DNA from: Dehalococcoidales bacterium
Lineage (GTDB): Bacteria; Chloroflexota; Dehalococcoidia; Dehalococcoidales; UBA3254
Direction of reading: 5' to 3'
NCBI GenBank assembly: GCA_028718465.1
Contig: JAQULX010000042.1
Coordinates: 1-12,309 of the forward strand
DNA: 12,309 nt
Made by a program: the position numbers and the translations under genes. The notes beneath the pieces were generated by a model that saw nothing but the letters and a program-made list of their open reading frames with translations, was not told the origin of the DNA and made no database searches. Of the stretch, positions 1 through 6,326 are shown piece by piece (the first letter of the stretch is position 1; every line of letters starts with the position of its first letter).

Positions 1-271
1 TCTGCATTTCCATGAGTTTAGACCTTTCCACAAACCAGAAGAGGGTCATAATGGTCCTTTGCATTCCCTGCTCCATGTCATCACCCAGCTTTAATTCTGC
101 CTGACCAAGGCCCTCCAATATAACCGTCACAGGGGTATTGGCTTCAGCATCTTTTAAAACTTCCATACGCTTAAACCTATCCATGACGCTGAATAAAGAG
201 AGCAAGGATTCCTTATCGCCCTTTTTGACATCTTTTTCCAGGGACAGCTTTATCTCAGCGAACTTTTCCAT
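1..271 (-). CDS. Hypothetical protein, N-terminal 90 residues only
   Basis: This is the 5' part of a leftward gene that continues past the window edge. It starts at an ATG whose first base is 271, preceded by AGGGAG (84-89 of the second hundred, i.e. 284-289), about 12 nt upstream. That ribosome site overlaps the stop region of the VOC gene, so translation is probably coupled to it. The visible peptide (MEKFAEIKLSLEKDVK...) is highly charged, looks mostly helical, has no signal peptide or membrane segment, and contains repeated Met-rich stretches near residues 70-90. I do not recognise a family. Tight spacing behind the VOC gene suggests the two are cotranscribed and functionally linked, but no function can be assigned. 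Confidence 0.7.
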   Translation of the reverse strand, partial: MEKFAEIKLSLEKDVKKGDKESLLSLFSVMDRFKRMEVLKDAEANTPVTVILEGLGQAELKLGDDMEQGMQRTIMTLFWFVERSKLMEMQ

Positions 272-287
272 AATTAATTCTCACTCC

Positions 288-1367
288 CTAAATCCCAATG
301 TTTTTTGACTGCGGGCCCATGGATGGACCATTAATCAAAGGAGAAACGGTATAGGTTTTGACGTCACTCCAATCGTAGATAAAGTTAAAGTTCTCGTCCA
401 TATAATAAGCGGAGACGATTTCTATCAATACTCCATGCGTGCTCGAAGGATGAACAAAGTAGAAGTAATTCTCTGTCCCGTCCCCCGGGTGGAGATAGGG
501 TTTAGGGTCTACCATGTTAAAGCCGGCGGCATCCAGTTTCCGCCAGTATTCATGCGGCTTATCCCGGACCACATAGCAGCACATATTATGATACATTACC
601 GTTTGCCCTCTCTTGGCCATGACTTTATTGATAGGCGCATCCTCATTGACAGCTACATACAGGTTTATGGCCCCTCCCCAGGAGAACCTGAACTTCACCG
701 GAATAAACTGATTACCCCTGCCGTCAACCACAGTGCTTCGCTTTAATTCAGTCAGATTACCGACCTCCAGAATCGGCCTGCCGGTGAATTTGGACCAGAT
801 TTTCGCCTGGTTTTCCCAATCACTGGTGGTAACCATAATGGTGCCTAAAGTAACCCGGGGCATAATATATTGCTGAGTGATATTGACCTCTTCCACTTTT
901 TGCGGTGCGTCGAGATAATTCACCTCTTTCCATATTTTTAGTCCGTGATATCCCTTGGTAACAAACTGGACCGGTACTCCCTGGGGGCCGCCTTCCTCAA
1001 GCCAGAAAGCGGTTTCACTGAATTTGCCCCAGAAGGTGGGTCTGGCGGACACTTTGAAACCCTCGTCTTTCAGTCTGTGATAGGCATCCTCAAATTCATC
1101 CTGCCCCAGATGCATGGTAATATGGTGAATGCCTTCTCCATATTTTTGAAGATATCGTCCCATAGTACCGGATGAACCGCGGGGCTTATAAATACCCAGA
1201 TTAACCGGCGGTATTTTCAACAGGTAGCCGTCCACCACCTCCTCACCGTCGGTCATGCCTTTCAGTCTGAGAACCTGGGGGATGTTGTTAGTGCCGAACA
1301 GTTTCAGATAGGTATTCAAGGCCTTATCAACATCATGAACAACCAGATTAATGCTGCCAAACTCCAT
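288..1367 (-). CDS. Two-domain VOC (glyoxalase/epimerase/dioxygenase superfamily) protein
   Basis: The 359-residue cytosolic protein has two vicinal-oxygen-chelate modules, about residues 1-140 and 170-322. The first resembles methylmalonyl-CoA epimerase: INLVVHDVDKAL at 6-17 and GEGIHHI at 78-83 region, where the second His is a typical metal ligand. The second module ends in FVHPSSTHGVLIEIV (304-318), whose final Glu (316) is the usual ligand of this superfamily. The position of the first-strand His in the first module (D-H-I in epimerases) is Asn7, so metal binding there may be altered. Length and duplicated layout also resemble hydroxyphenylpyruvate dioxygenase-like proteins, so epimerase, lyase and dioxygenase chemistry all remain possible. 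The ATG is preceded by AAGGGG (1375-1380) at 7 nt. The next gene follows after 16 nt, implying an operon. A GC-rich inverted-repeat element lies just upstream and could sit in its leader. Confidence 0.85.
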   Translation of the reverse strand: MEFGSINLVVHDVDKALNTYLKLFGTNNIPQVLRLKGMTDGEEVVDGYLLKIPPVNLGIYKPRGSSGTMGRYLQKYGEGIHHITMHLGQDEFEDAYHRLKDEGFKVSARPTFWGKFSETAFWLEEGGPQGVPVQFVTKGYHGLKIWKEVNYLDAPQKVEEVNITQQYIMPRVTLGTIMVTTSDWENQAKIWSKFTGRPILEVGNLTELKRSTVVDGRGNQFIPVKFRFSWGGAINLYVAVNEDAPINKVMAKRGQTVMYHNMCCYVVRDKPHEYWRKLDAAGFNMVDPKPYLHPGDGTENYFYFVHPSSTHGVLIEIVSAYYMDENFNFIYDWSDVKTYTVSPLINGPSMGPQSKNIGI

Positions 1368-1390
1368 GCTTTTACCCCTTTTTTTGTTTT

Positions 1391-1552
1391 ACTTAACTCA
1401 CCTTACGCCTATGGTAGCCAGGGCTGGGTCACCCACGGCCTGCGCAAGCGGGTCAGGTGACCGGAGTTCTGCTCGGCCGGGATTCAGCCGGCCCTGGCTC
1501 ATGGTCCTTTGAGATTAGAACTTACTTAAGCCGTAACGTGAGTTACTCAAGT
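1391..1552. repeat. 162-bp nested inverted-repeat element, candidate structured RNA
   Basis: The outer arms are imperfect: 1391-1407, read in reverse complement, is CGTAAGGTGAGTTAAGT, against CGTAACGTGAGTTACTCAAGT at 1532-1552. Inside are AGCCAGGGC (1416-1424) and GCCCTGGCT (1491-1499), a perfect 9-bp pair. Between those lie two hairpin candidates: GGTCACC/GGTGACC (1427-1433 with 1456-1462) and GGCCGG/CCGGCC (1475-1480 with 1488-1493). The last pair shares bases 1491-1493 with the 9-bp stem, so the two could compete. The core is far richer in G+C than its surroundings. It lies between the cupin stop and the VOC start, so on the minus strand it could be the VOC leader. I could not match it to a known riboswitch, and there is no U-tract for a plain terminator. 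A small MITE-like repeat is the alternative. Confidence 0.6.
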
Positions 1553-1747
1553 AATAATTGATTCAATCCAGGCGGGAAACCAGGTTGACTTATACTTATT
1601 TTACCTCGGTGCCAATTGTAAATCCAGAGATAGAGCTATATTTTTAAAAATATTCTTCCGGTCATGGAGTATAATTCACTTTATCCGTACCACTTTCTTT
1701 ATATCAACTCTGAGAAACGTATAACCCCTGCGAATGAATTAATTCTC
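1553..1747. other. Gene-free AT-rich spacer with 16-bp palindrome
   Basis: No credible gene is seen between the structured element and the cupin stop codon. The spacer holds a perfect palindrome, ATATTTTTAAAAATAT, at 1638-1653. It could be part of a weak bidirectional terminator for the cupin gene or simply an AT-rich site. I could not identify a convincing -35/-10 pair for the VOC gene. Confidence 0.4.
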
Positions 1748-2185
1748 CTAAGCCTGTTTCTTAGTCATGGCACAGGCAAAATGAAAGATCGGTCTCTCCA
1801 TTCTGACCATTCTAACAGGTCCATGTTCAATTCCCGCGGGAAGAAAGACCAGAGTGCTCTGATTAATAATATGTTTTTCCCCGGCCATAAAAAATTCAAC
1901 TTCACCACACAGGTCTTTTGGATTATCAGGATTAGAGCCGATAAGAGCTAATACCTCGTCATATTCATGCTTGTGAGGTTTGGCATCCTGAGAGGCGGAC
2001 TGGTTATCCGCCATTGCCGGAAAGAACCAGCAGCATTCGGCAAAAAAAGCATCTTTAATCACGCTGTCATCTAAAAATAGTAATGAAGTTCTATCTCCAG
2101 GCCTATATTTGGGCGCCCAGGGATTGGTGTTAACGTGTTTATTAAAATCAGTAATAAAGTATTTATCGTATTTGGTTTCAGCCAC
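1748..2185 (-). CDS. Small cupin-domain protein
   Basis: The 145-residue protein has one cupin barrel. Motif 1 is seen as PHKHEYDE (His71, His73, Glu77), the metal-binding H-x-H-x3-E pattern. Motif 2 is LPAGIEHGP (115-123), giving the fourth ligand His121. There is no signal peptide, so it probably acts in the cytosol. The intermotif region (about 43 residues) is longer than in the smallest cupins and carries a Cys-Gly and an Asn/Asp/Pro-rich loop. Start is GTG (first base 2185), supported by AAGGGGG (2193-2199) at 7 nt. Single-domain cupins include dioxygenases, decarboxylases, isomerases and ligand sensors, so the reaction is not fixed. It lies 123 bp behind the MBL gene in the same direction and could share its transcript or use its own promoter. 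Confidence 0.85.
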   Translation of the reverse strand: MAETKYDKYFITDFNKHVNTNPWAPKYRPGDRTSLLFLDDSVIKDAFFAECCWFFPAMADNQSASQDAKPHKHEYDEVLALIGSNPDNPKDLCGEVEFFMAGEKHIINQSTLVFLPAGIEHGPVRMVRMERPIFHFACAMTKKQA

Positions 2186-2214
2186 AAAAAGACCCCCTTA
2201 TGCTTATAGATTTT

Positions 2215-2290
2215 GGACACTTACTCAACTATATCAGGAACGATATTTTGATCTCGAATTATGTCGGAAATGATTTGAAACAAAGTGTCC
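2215..2290. promoter_or_regulatory. Inverted repeat upstream of the cupin gene
   Basis: GGACACTT (2215-2222) and AAGTGTCC (2283-2290) form a perfect 8-bp inverted pair spaced by 60 bp in the 123-bp gap between MBL and cupin. Inside the gap lies GAAATGATTT (2267-2276), also found within the palindrome upstream of the MBL gene. It is a possible operator or looped site. No clear promoter hexamers were found. Confidence 0.3.
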
Positions 2291-2308
2291 TGAACATATC
2301 GAGATTGC

Positions 2309-3091
2309 TTAAATATTATAAACAGGTTCCCAGGTATAAATTGCATCTTTTCGAATAATATAGCCTAATCCCGGAAATGGGAAATGACAGGCAAAGACTA
2401 AAGCATGTAAATTCACAGCCTGAGATAAAATCTTTTCCCTCGTGGCTCTACCATCCTTCGTCATTAAAGGCGCGGTATATAGATTAGTATGCTCTATTTC
2501 TTCAGGATGATGAAATATATCACCAATACAGATCAGGTTATCATCACCTGAAGATATTTTCAAAGCCATATTCCCTGGTGAATGACCGGGAGCATCGATA
2601 AAACAAAAACCCGGTCTAATCTCTCCTTCATCCAATACTTTCGTTATTCGATCTTCTACAGGTTTGAGATTTTTCTTTATAGTAGCTAACAAATTCTGTC
2701 TTATATTTTCCGGGTAACCGGATAAATCGGGTGAACTGGTCCAAAAATCCCACTCTCTTTTACCTATATAATATCGAGCGTTTGGGAATGAGGGTAATTG
2801 AGCATCATCAGTGTTTCCCCCAATATGATCTGAATGAGCATGAGATATAAACACTGATTTAATATCTGTACGGCCAATACCGGCAGTTTGCAGGTTCTGG
2901 ATTAGTTGCCCTGCACACGAACCAAAAACGTTCCCACATCCGGTGTCTATAAGTATTGTATTCTCTGGCGTCTTAACCAGCAAGCATGTTACGTCAATCA
3001 TAGGTTGGCCAGGGACAGGACATTTACCATCACGAACAACCAGGCATTCATAATTACCTAGATTAAAACGAAAATATTCATCTGAATCCAT
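2309..3091 (-). CDS. MBL-fold metallo-hydrolase
   Basis: The start used here is the ATG with first base 3091 (260 residues), because AGGAGG sits 6 nt upstream. A TTG 18 bases further upstream would lie before that ribosome site. The metallo-beta-lactamase signature is complete. Numbered from this ATG: SHAHSDHIGG with His84, His86, Asp88, His89; His170 in APGHSPG; Asp191 in GDIFHH; and His236 in ACHFPFPG. This is a full two-metal site. The architecture (ILIDTGCGN before the HxHxDH motif, overall length) matches the lactonase/hydrolase branch of the family rather than true beta-lactamases. It is cytosolic, with no signal peptide. A role in opening a lactone or hydrolysing a thioester in the pathway is plausible but inferred. 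It lies downstream of the aldo/keto reductase, with a 125-bp gap containing palindromes. Confidence 0.9.
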   Translation of the reverse strand: MDSDEYFRFNLGNYECLVVRDGKCPVPGQPMIDVTCLLVKTPENTILIDTGCGNVFGSCAGQLIQNLQTAGIGRTDIKSVFISHAHSDHIGGNTDDAQLPSFPNARYYIGKREWDFWTSSPDLSGYPENIRQNLLATIKKNLKPVEDRITKVLDEGEIRPGFCFIDAPGHSPGNMALKISSGDDNLICIGDIFHHPEEIEHTNLYTAPLMTKDGRATREKILSQAVNLHALVFACHFPFPGLGYIIRKDAIYTWEPVYNI

Positions 3092-3097
3092 CGCAAT

Positions 3098-3103
3098 CCT
3101 CCT
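3098..3103 (-). promoter_or_regulatory. Ribosome binding site AGGAGG deciding the MBL start
   Basis: On the minus strand AGGAGG is followed by six bases and then ATG (first base 3091). It shows that the upstream in-frame TTG at 3109 is not the start. Confidence 0.9.
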
Positions 3104-3117
3104 GTCCAATAAATTTT

Positions 3118-3155
3118 TGAAATCATTTCATTTAGCCATTCGCATGATGCATGGC
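3118..3155. promoter_or_regulatory. Palindromic operator candidates upstream of the MBL gene
   Basis: TGAAATCATTTCA (3118-3130) is a perfect 13-bp odd palindrome. Next to it, GCATGATGC (3142-3150) is a second odd palindrome, enclosed by GCCAT (3135-3139) and ATGGC (3151-3155). Dense dyads immediately upstream of a ribosome site suggest a repressor site or a leader hairpin. The core AAATCATTTC is shared with the region upstream of the cupin gene. Confidence 0.35.
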
Positions 3156-3216
3156 ATTGAATAATTCACGATATTATTTCGATTTCGAGCAGCAGTCAGG
3201 AGTTAGCGAGCAATCT

Positions 3217-4209
3217 TTATCTTCGCCATTGAGAATCACGAGCATAATGAAACCTGGATGGCCTAAAGGTTGCCCAAATCTCGTTGCAGGTTTTAAGTCC
3301 TTCTGGCGTCATTTTAATTTCTAATGCAGCCACATTCTCTTTAACTTGTGCAGGTGAGATCATACCGCTGAGAATTGTAGAGACAGCTTGATTGTTCAAT
3401 ATCCAAGCCAAAGAAAATTGCGGCAAAGTGCAATTATGATCTTGAGCCAGCGCTTTGAATCGATCAACAGCCTGAAAATTGACTTCCGACCAGTAGCGCT
3501 CCAGATATCCCGGTCCCATGTCCTTAAGAGTAAAACGGCCTTCCGCTGGAGGTTTCCCATACTCATGTCGCCCAGTCAACATCTCGCCAGCAAGGGGATT
3601 AAAAGTACTAACACCTATTCCTTCATCCATACATAATGGCAGCAATTCAACCTCGATATCCCGGGTTAGCAGATTATACACCGTTTCAAGACAATCATAA
3701 CGGGCTAAATTTAGCTTGTCGCTTTTCCAAAGAGCTTTACACAACACCCAGCCCGGGTAATTTGAACAACCCACATCGCGCACTTTTCCCTGATGAACCA
3801 GATCATCCATCGTCCGTAAGGTTTCCTCAATAGTAGTATCAAAATCGGGAAAGTGAGCGTAATAAATATCTATATAGTCGGTTTGTAATCTCTTCAGACT
3901 ACCTTCAACCTCATTCATAATATGCTTACGTGAAAGTCCACTATCATTAGGACCGGGACCATTAACAAAAGCCACCTTGGTAGCGATTACTACCGAATTC
4001 CGTTGTCCTTTAACCGCGTTTCCAAGAATTTGTTCGGACCTGCCTTCACCATATCCGTTAGCGGTATCAAAACTATTAATGCCCAGATCCAGAGCCGTTT
4101 TTATTACATCCATCGATTCGGCTTCGCTAACCTGTGTTCCCATTGTCATAGTACCCAAAGTAATGGCAGAGACTTTGAGACCAGTCCGCCCCAATTTCTT
4201 GTATTGCAT
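3217..4209 (-). CDS. Aldo/keto reductase
   Basis: The start is the ATG with first base 4209 (330 residues), 6 nt after AGGAG. The longer TTG reading adds only two residues and spoils the spacing. The protein is a complete cytosolic TIM-barrel NAD(P)H-dependent oxidoreductase. Numbered from this ATG, the catalytic tetrad is visible: Asp48 and Tyr53 (FDTANGYG), Lys78 (ATKV) and His119 (YYAHFPD). The N-terminal LGRTGLKVSAITLGTM segment and the C-terminal cofactor region (STILSGMISPAQVKENVAAL) are typical of the bacterial YghZ/Kv-beta-like branch. The substrate cannot be read from the sequence. It heads the leftward gene set, and its promoter region is a diverged copy of the one in front of the TRAP operon, so it is probably coregulated with transport. 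Confidence 0.93.
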   Translation of the reverse strand: MQYKKLGRTGLKVSAITLGTMTMGTQVSEAESMDVIKTALDLGINSFDTANGYGEGRSEQILGNAVKGQRNSVVIATKVAFVNGPGPNDSGLSRKHIMNEVEGSLKRLQTDYIDIYYAHFPDFDTTIEETLRTMDDLVHQGKVRDVGCSNYPGWVLCKALWKSDKLNLARYDCLETVYNLLTRDIEVELLPLCMDEGIGVSTFNPLAGEMLTGRHEYGKPPAEGRFTLKDMGPGYLERYWSEVNFQAVDRFKALAQDHNCTLPQFSLAWILNNQAVSTILSGMISPAQVKENVAALEIKMTPEGLKTCNEIWATFRPSRFHYARDSQWRR

Positions 4210-4215
4210 GATCAA

Positions 4216-4220
4216 CTCCT
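4216..4220 (-). promoter_or_regulatory. Ribosome binding site AGGAG deciding the aldo/keto reductase start
   Basis: AGGAG on the minus strand with six bases to the ATG (first base 4209). The TTG at 4215 directly abuts it and is too close to be used. Confidence 0.85.
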
Positions 4221-4249
4221 TTCATCTTCACTTTGATCAACTGATACCC

Positions 4250-4464
4250 CATATTTACAGCTAATATTTAGACCATCCAATATTCTAATAAAGAATAAAG
4301 TTCATAAGACTAAAAAAATTATATCTACTCTAACGTGCCATCTAGCCTGACAAAATCCTTCGAGAGCAGGACAGGTTGAAAAGGGCATAAATTATCGTTA
4401 GAATATTGATATAAAATACATATTTGATATACTTATAAGCATATTTTCAGATCATTCGAAAACT
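4250..4464 (-). promoter_or_regulatory. Promoter/operator region of the aldo/keto reductase, inverted copy of 6068-6310
   Basis: Read on the minus strand from 4464, the ordered blocks are AGTTTTCGAATGATCTG (4448-4464), GCTTATA (4434-4440), CCTTTTCAACCT (4373-4384), GGCTAGATGGCA (4336-4347), TATAAT (4318-4323) and TCTAAATAT (4264-4272). The first five occur in the same order upstream of the TRAP genes, at offsets differing by one base at most over about 140 bp. TATAAT is a consensus -10. At 17 bp upstream the hexamer is GCTAGA, a poor -35, which suggests an activator-dependent promoter. The likely transcript start lies about 100 bases before the aldo/keto reductase ATG. That leader contains a small TATTCT/AGAATA hairpin. 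Confidence 0.75.
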
Positions 4465-4609
4465 TTAAGCGAAAAAAGTATATATTATTGGGGGCTTCAG
4501 GCTGTACATATACTCTAAAATTCAAAACTTCATCAAATATATTCAGAAATTTTTAATATAGTATTTTTTAACGATTATTCTTTATATCAAATATAAAACC
4601 TGTTTGAAG

Positions 4610-4624
4610 AGTTTTCGAACGAGC
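4610..4624 (+). promoter_or_regulatory. Third copy of the operator core upstream of the regulator
   Basis: AGTTTTCGAACGAGC repeats the first 10 bases of the 17-bp block found at 4448-4464 (inverted) and 6068-6084, then diverges. It lies 83 bp before the regulator ATG, so autoregulation is the natural reading. The remaining 4465-4692 is strongly AT-rich, with no gene and no clear -35/-10 pair. ATATCAAATAT at 4584-4594 is also found (inverted) at 4420-4430. Confidence 0.5.
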
Positions 4625-4692
4625 AAACCTTTTCGGCATAACTTCAGATGTAAATATATCCAGATTATTAGATAAGCCTTAAAAGAAAATAT

Positions 4693-5937
4693 ATGAGTAA
4701 TCGATACAATAAACGCGATAGAACTGCCCGTCTTTTAAATCTTGAATTAACCCTGGGGCAGTATCCTCAAGGTGTAAATGTAAAACGCCTGGCTGAAAAG
4801 TGCGAAGTTAGTAACCGGACTTTATACCGGGACTTGAAAGCCCTGGAAGTTGAGTTAGGTGTTCCTATATGGGAAGAACGTGGTAAACGGGGTATTGTAG
4901 AAGGTTACTTTGCGCCTCCTATTAATTTTTCGAATACTGAGGCTATAAATATATTTTTTGCTACCCGGATGCTGCATCGATTTTCTTCACAAAGTCATGC
5001 CAACATTATATCGACATTTATGAAATTAGGTTCTATAGTACCAACACCTTTCAAAAAATATATCCAGGACATGATCGAATATCTTCAGGAAAGGAAAAGG
5101 CCAGAAAATTCAGAAAAAATAGCGAATTTTGATAAGCTTGTGAGGGCATGGCTGACCCAACAAAAGGTTAAAATCAATTATCAAGAGGACAGCGGCCAGT
5201 ATATATATGATAGAGTTATCGATATCTACGACTTCGAACCAATAGGCTCAATTCAATCAGGATTTATTATTGCCTATTGCCATCATAAAAAAAAGATACT
5301 TGGATTGCATTTCGATCAGATAATCGGAGATGTCGATGTACTGCCGGATACTTATAAAATACCAGATGATTTTAATGCTATGAATTACCTTGACTCAATA
5401 TGGGAGTACTTCTCAGAAGAGGAAATCGAGACTATAAAATTGCGGTTCGAACCCAACATACATTTAAATAAATTTCACAAAGAATATTATTTCCAGAGAT
5501 CTCACCAAATGGAAATCAGCGAAGACGGATCCACAATAATGGTCCTTAAAGTGCGCAATTCACTCTATTTCAGAGCCTGGCTAATGGGATGGGGATCAAT
5601 AGTTGAAGTCCTTGAGCCGGAATCACTGAGAAATCAAATGATTGAAATGCATAAATCTTCGCTTAATAAATACATTAGCAAACTCTCGTTTATGGATATA
5701 ACTGACGATCAGTGGGACCTGATTCAGTCAATCTTACCCCCTCCAGCAAAAACAGGCAGACCCAGGTCAAATGAAAGGAAAAATATCAACGGCATTCTTT
5801 GGGTACTCAGGACCGGCGAGAAATGGTCGGATATACCCCGAAGATACGGTTCTCCGGCTACCTGTAATACCCGGCTACACAACTGGAAAAGAAAAGGTGT
5901 CTGGGATAATATTATAAATATTCTTAGAACTACTTAA
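4693..5937 (+). CDS. Chimeric regulator: HTH + WYL + WCX + C-terminal IS5-type DUF4096 domain
   Basis: The first ~330 of 414 residues form a normal WYL-type transcription regulator. A winged HTH covers about 8-65 (VNVKRLAEKCEVSNRTLYRD as recognition region), a WYL-like sensor about 155-225, and a WCX region about 245-327. The WYL domain is degenerate: the W-Y-L position reads F-I-I (191-193), and the usual basic residue in the following strand motif is Gln209 (FDQI). Directly behind, residues 334-412 are a full DUF4096 domain (DITDDQWDLIQSILPP, GRPRS, NGILWVLRTGEKW, DIPRRYG, VWDNII), normally the N-terminus of IS5-group transposases. There is no frameshift and no DDE catalytic part, and the stop falls at the natural domain end. 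The ribosome site is weak (AAAAGAAA), suggesting low expression. It sits between two homologous outward promoters, which it most likely controls. A fusion made by an old IS insertion or a recruited DNA-binding module are both possible. Confidence 0.88.
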   Translation: MSNRYNKRDRTARLLNLELTLGQYPQGVNVKRLAEKCEVSNRTLYRDLKALEVELGVPIWEERGKRGIVEGYFAPPINFSNTEAINIFFATRMLHRFSSQSHANIISTFMKLGSIVPTPFKKYIQDMIEYLQERKRPENSEKIANFDKLVRAWLTQQKVKINYQEDSGQYIYDRVIDIYDFEPIGSIQSGFIIAYCHHKKKILGLHFDQIIGDVDVLPDTYKIPDDFNAMNYLDSIWEYFSEEEIETIKLRFEPNIHLNKFHKEYYFQRSHQMEISEDGSTIMVLKVRNSLYFRAWLMGWGSIVEVLEPESLRNQMIEMHKSSLNKYISKLSFMDITDDQWDLIQSILPPPAKTGRPRSNERKNINGILWVLRTGEKWSDIPRRYGSPATCNTRLHNWKRKGVWDNIINILRTT

Positions 5938-6067
5938 ACTTTAGCAGCATCCAGCACTTTGATAAAGCTGTATTCGAAAAGCATTATCAGTTAGCTCAAC
6001 AAAGACAATCCAGCGTTCTCCCGGAATACCAATTAGCCTTAGAATTTAATAAAAATTACCCCTGTTT
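5938..6067. other. Gene-free spacer behind the regulator
   Basis: No recognisable gene. A short open frame (about 5928-6078) has no start, ribosome site or similarity I can see to a transposase catalytic domain. ATTCGAAAAGC at 5972-5982 weakly resembles the inverted operator core. No terminator hairpin with a T-tract is visible behind the regulator. Confidence 0.4.
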
Positions 6068-6310
6068 AGTTTTCGAATGATCTGGCTATACGCTTATATG
6101 ATGATCTAATATACTTCTTATGCTTCATATATTCAATTTAAATAATCCTTCTCAACCTAACCTACATTCAGTAGATTGTGACAAGCTAGCTGGCAAATCA
6201 GCGCATATATAATATGTTTTATCCTGGATTTTCATGTCAGATCTAATTTAATACGGTCCTTCTAGTTCTTAATTTTTACTATCGCATCTAAATATCAAGT
6301 AAAAAATAGT
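6068..6310 (+). promoter_or_regulatory. Promoter/operator region of the TRAP genes, inverted copy of 4250-4464
   Basis: Ordered blocks: AGTTTTCGAATGATCTG (6068-6084), GCTTATA (6092-6098), CCTTCTCAACCT (6147-6158), AGCTAGCTGGCA (6184-6195), TATAAT (6208-6213) and TCTAAATAT (6287-6295). They match the aldo/keto reductase promoter region in reverse orientation. The 49 bases from CCTT to TGGCA align without gaps at 34 identities, counted by eye. The -10 is perfect and the hexamer 17 bp upstream (GCTAGC) is a poor -35, which fits activation by a bound regulator. The leader of about 110 bases can fold: AGATCTAA (6239-6246) pairs with TTAGATCT (6310-6317), and TTTTTACT (6273-6280) pairs with AGTAAAAA (6298-6305). 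The outer stem ends four bases before the ribosome site. Confidence 0.75.
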
Positions 6311-6320
6311 TAGATCTATT

Positions 6321-6326
6321 AGGAGG
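6321..6326 (+). promoter_or_regulatory. Ribosome binding site AGGAGG deciding the dctP start
   Basis: AGGAGG is followed by ATGCAA and then ATG at 6333. An in-frame ATG at 6327 touches the ribosome site and cannot be used with it, so 6333 is the start. Confidence 0.9.

Noticed and set aside
435..746. Open frame on the plus strand across the VOC gene
   Set aside because: It is a shadow of the well-supported VOC gene on the other strand, without ribosome site or recognisable domain. The same applies to the other overlapping frames across the aldo/keto reductase, TRAP, MFS and MmgE/PrpD genes.
1416..1499. Cobalamin riboswitch suggested by CTGACCCGC on the minus strand
   Set aside because: The other conserved boxes and their order are not found, and the neighbouring genes are not B12 synthesis or transport genes.
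3092..3109. TTG start for the MBL protein adding six residues
   Set aside because: These codons include the AGGAGG ribosome site that serves the ATG at 3091.
4331..4345. Sigma-54 promoter suggested by TGGCAC
   Set aside because: The -12 GC element is missing at the required distance in this copy and is shifted in the copy at 6190-6205, whereas both have TATAAT.
5928..6078. Short open frame behind the regulator as a frameshifted remainder of an IS5 transposase
   Set aside because: The translation (NFSSIQHFDKAVFEKHYQ...) shows no DDE-domain motifs, start codon or ribosome site.
4448..6084. The 17-bp inverted pair as terminal repeats of a 1.6-kb mobile element carrying the regulator
   Set aside because: The similarity continues outward for about 140 bp to both promoters and leaders, with conserved -10 boxes. 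Terminal repeats would end at the element border and face inward. No target-site duplication is seen.
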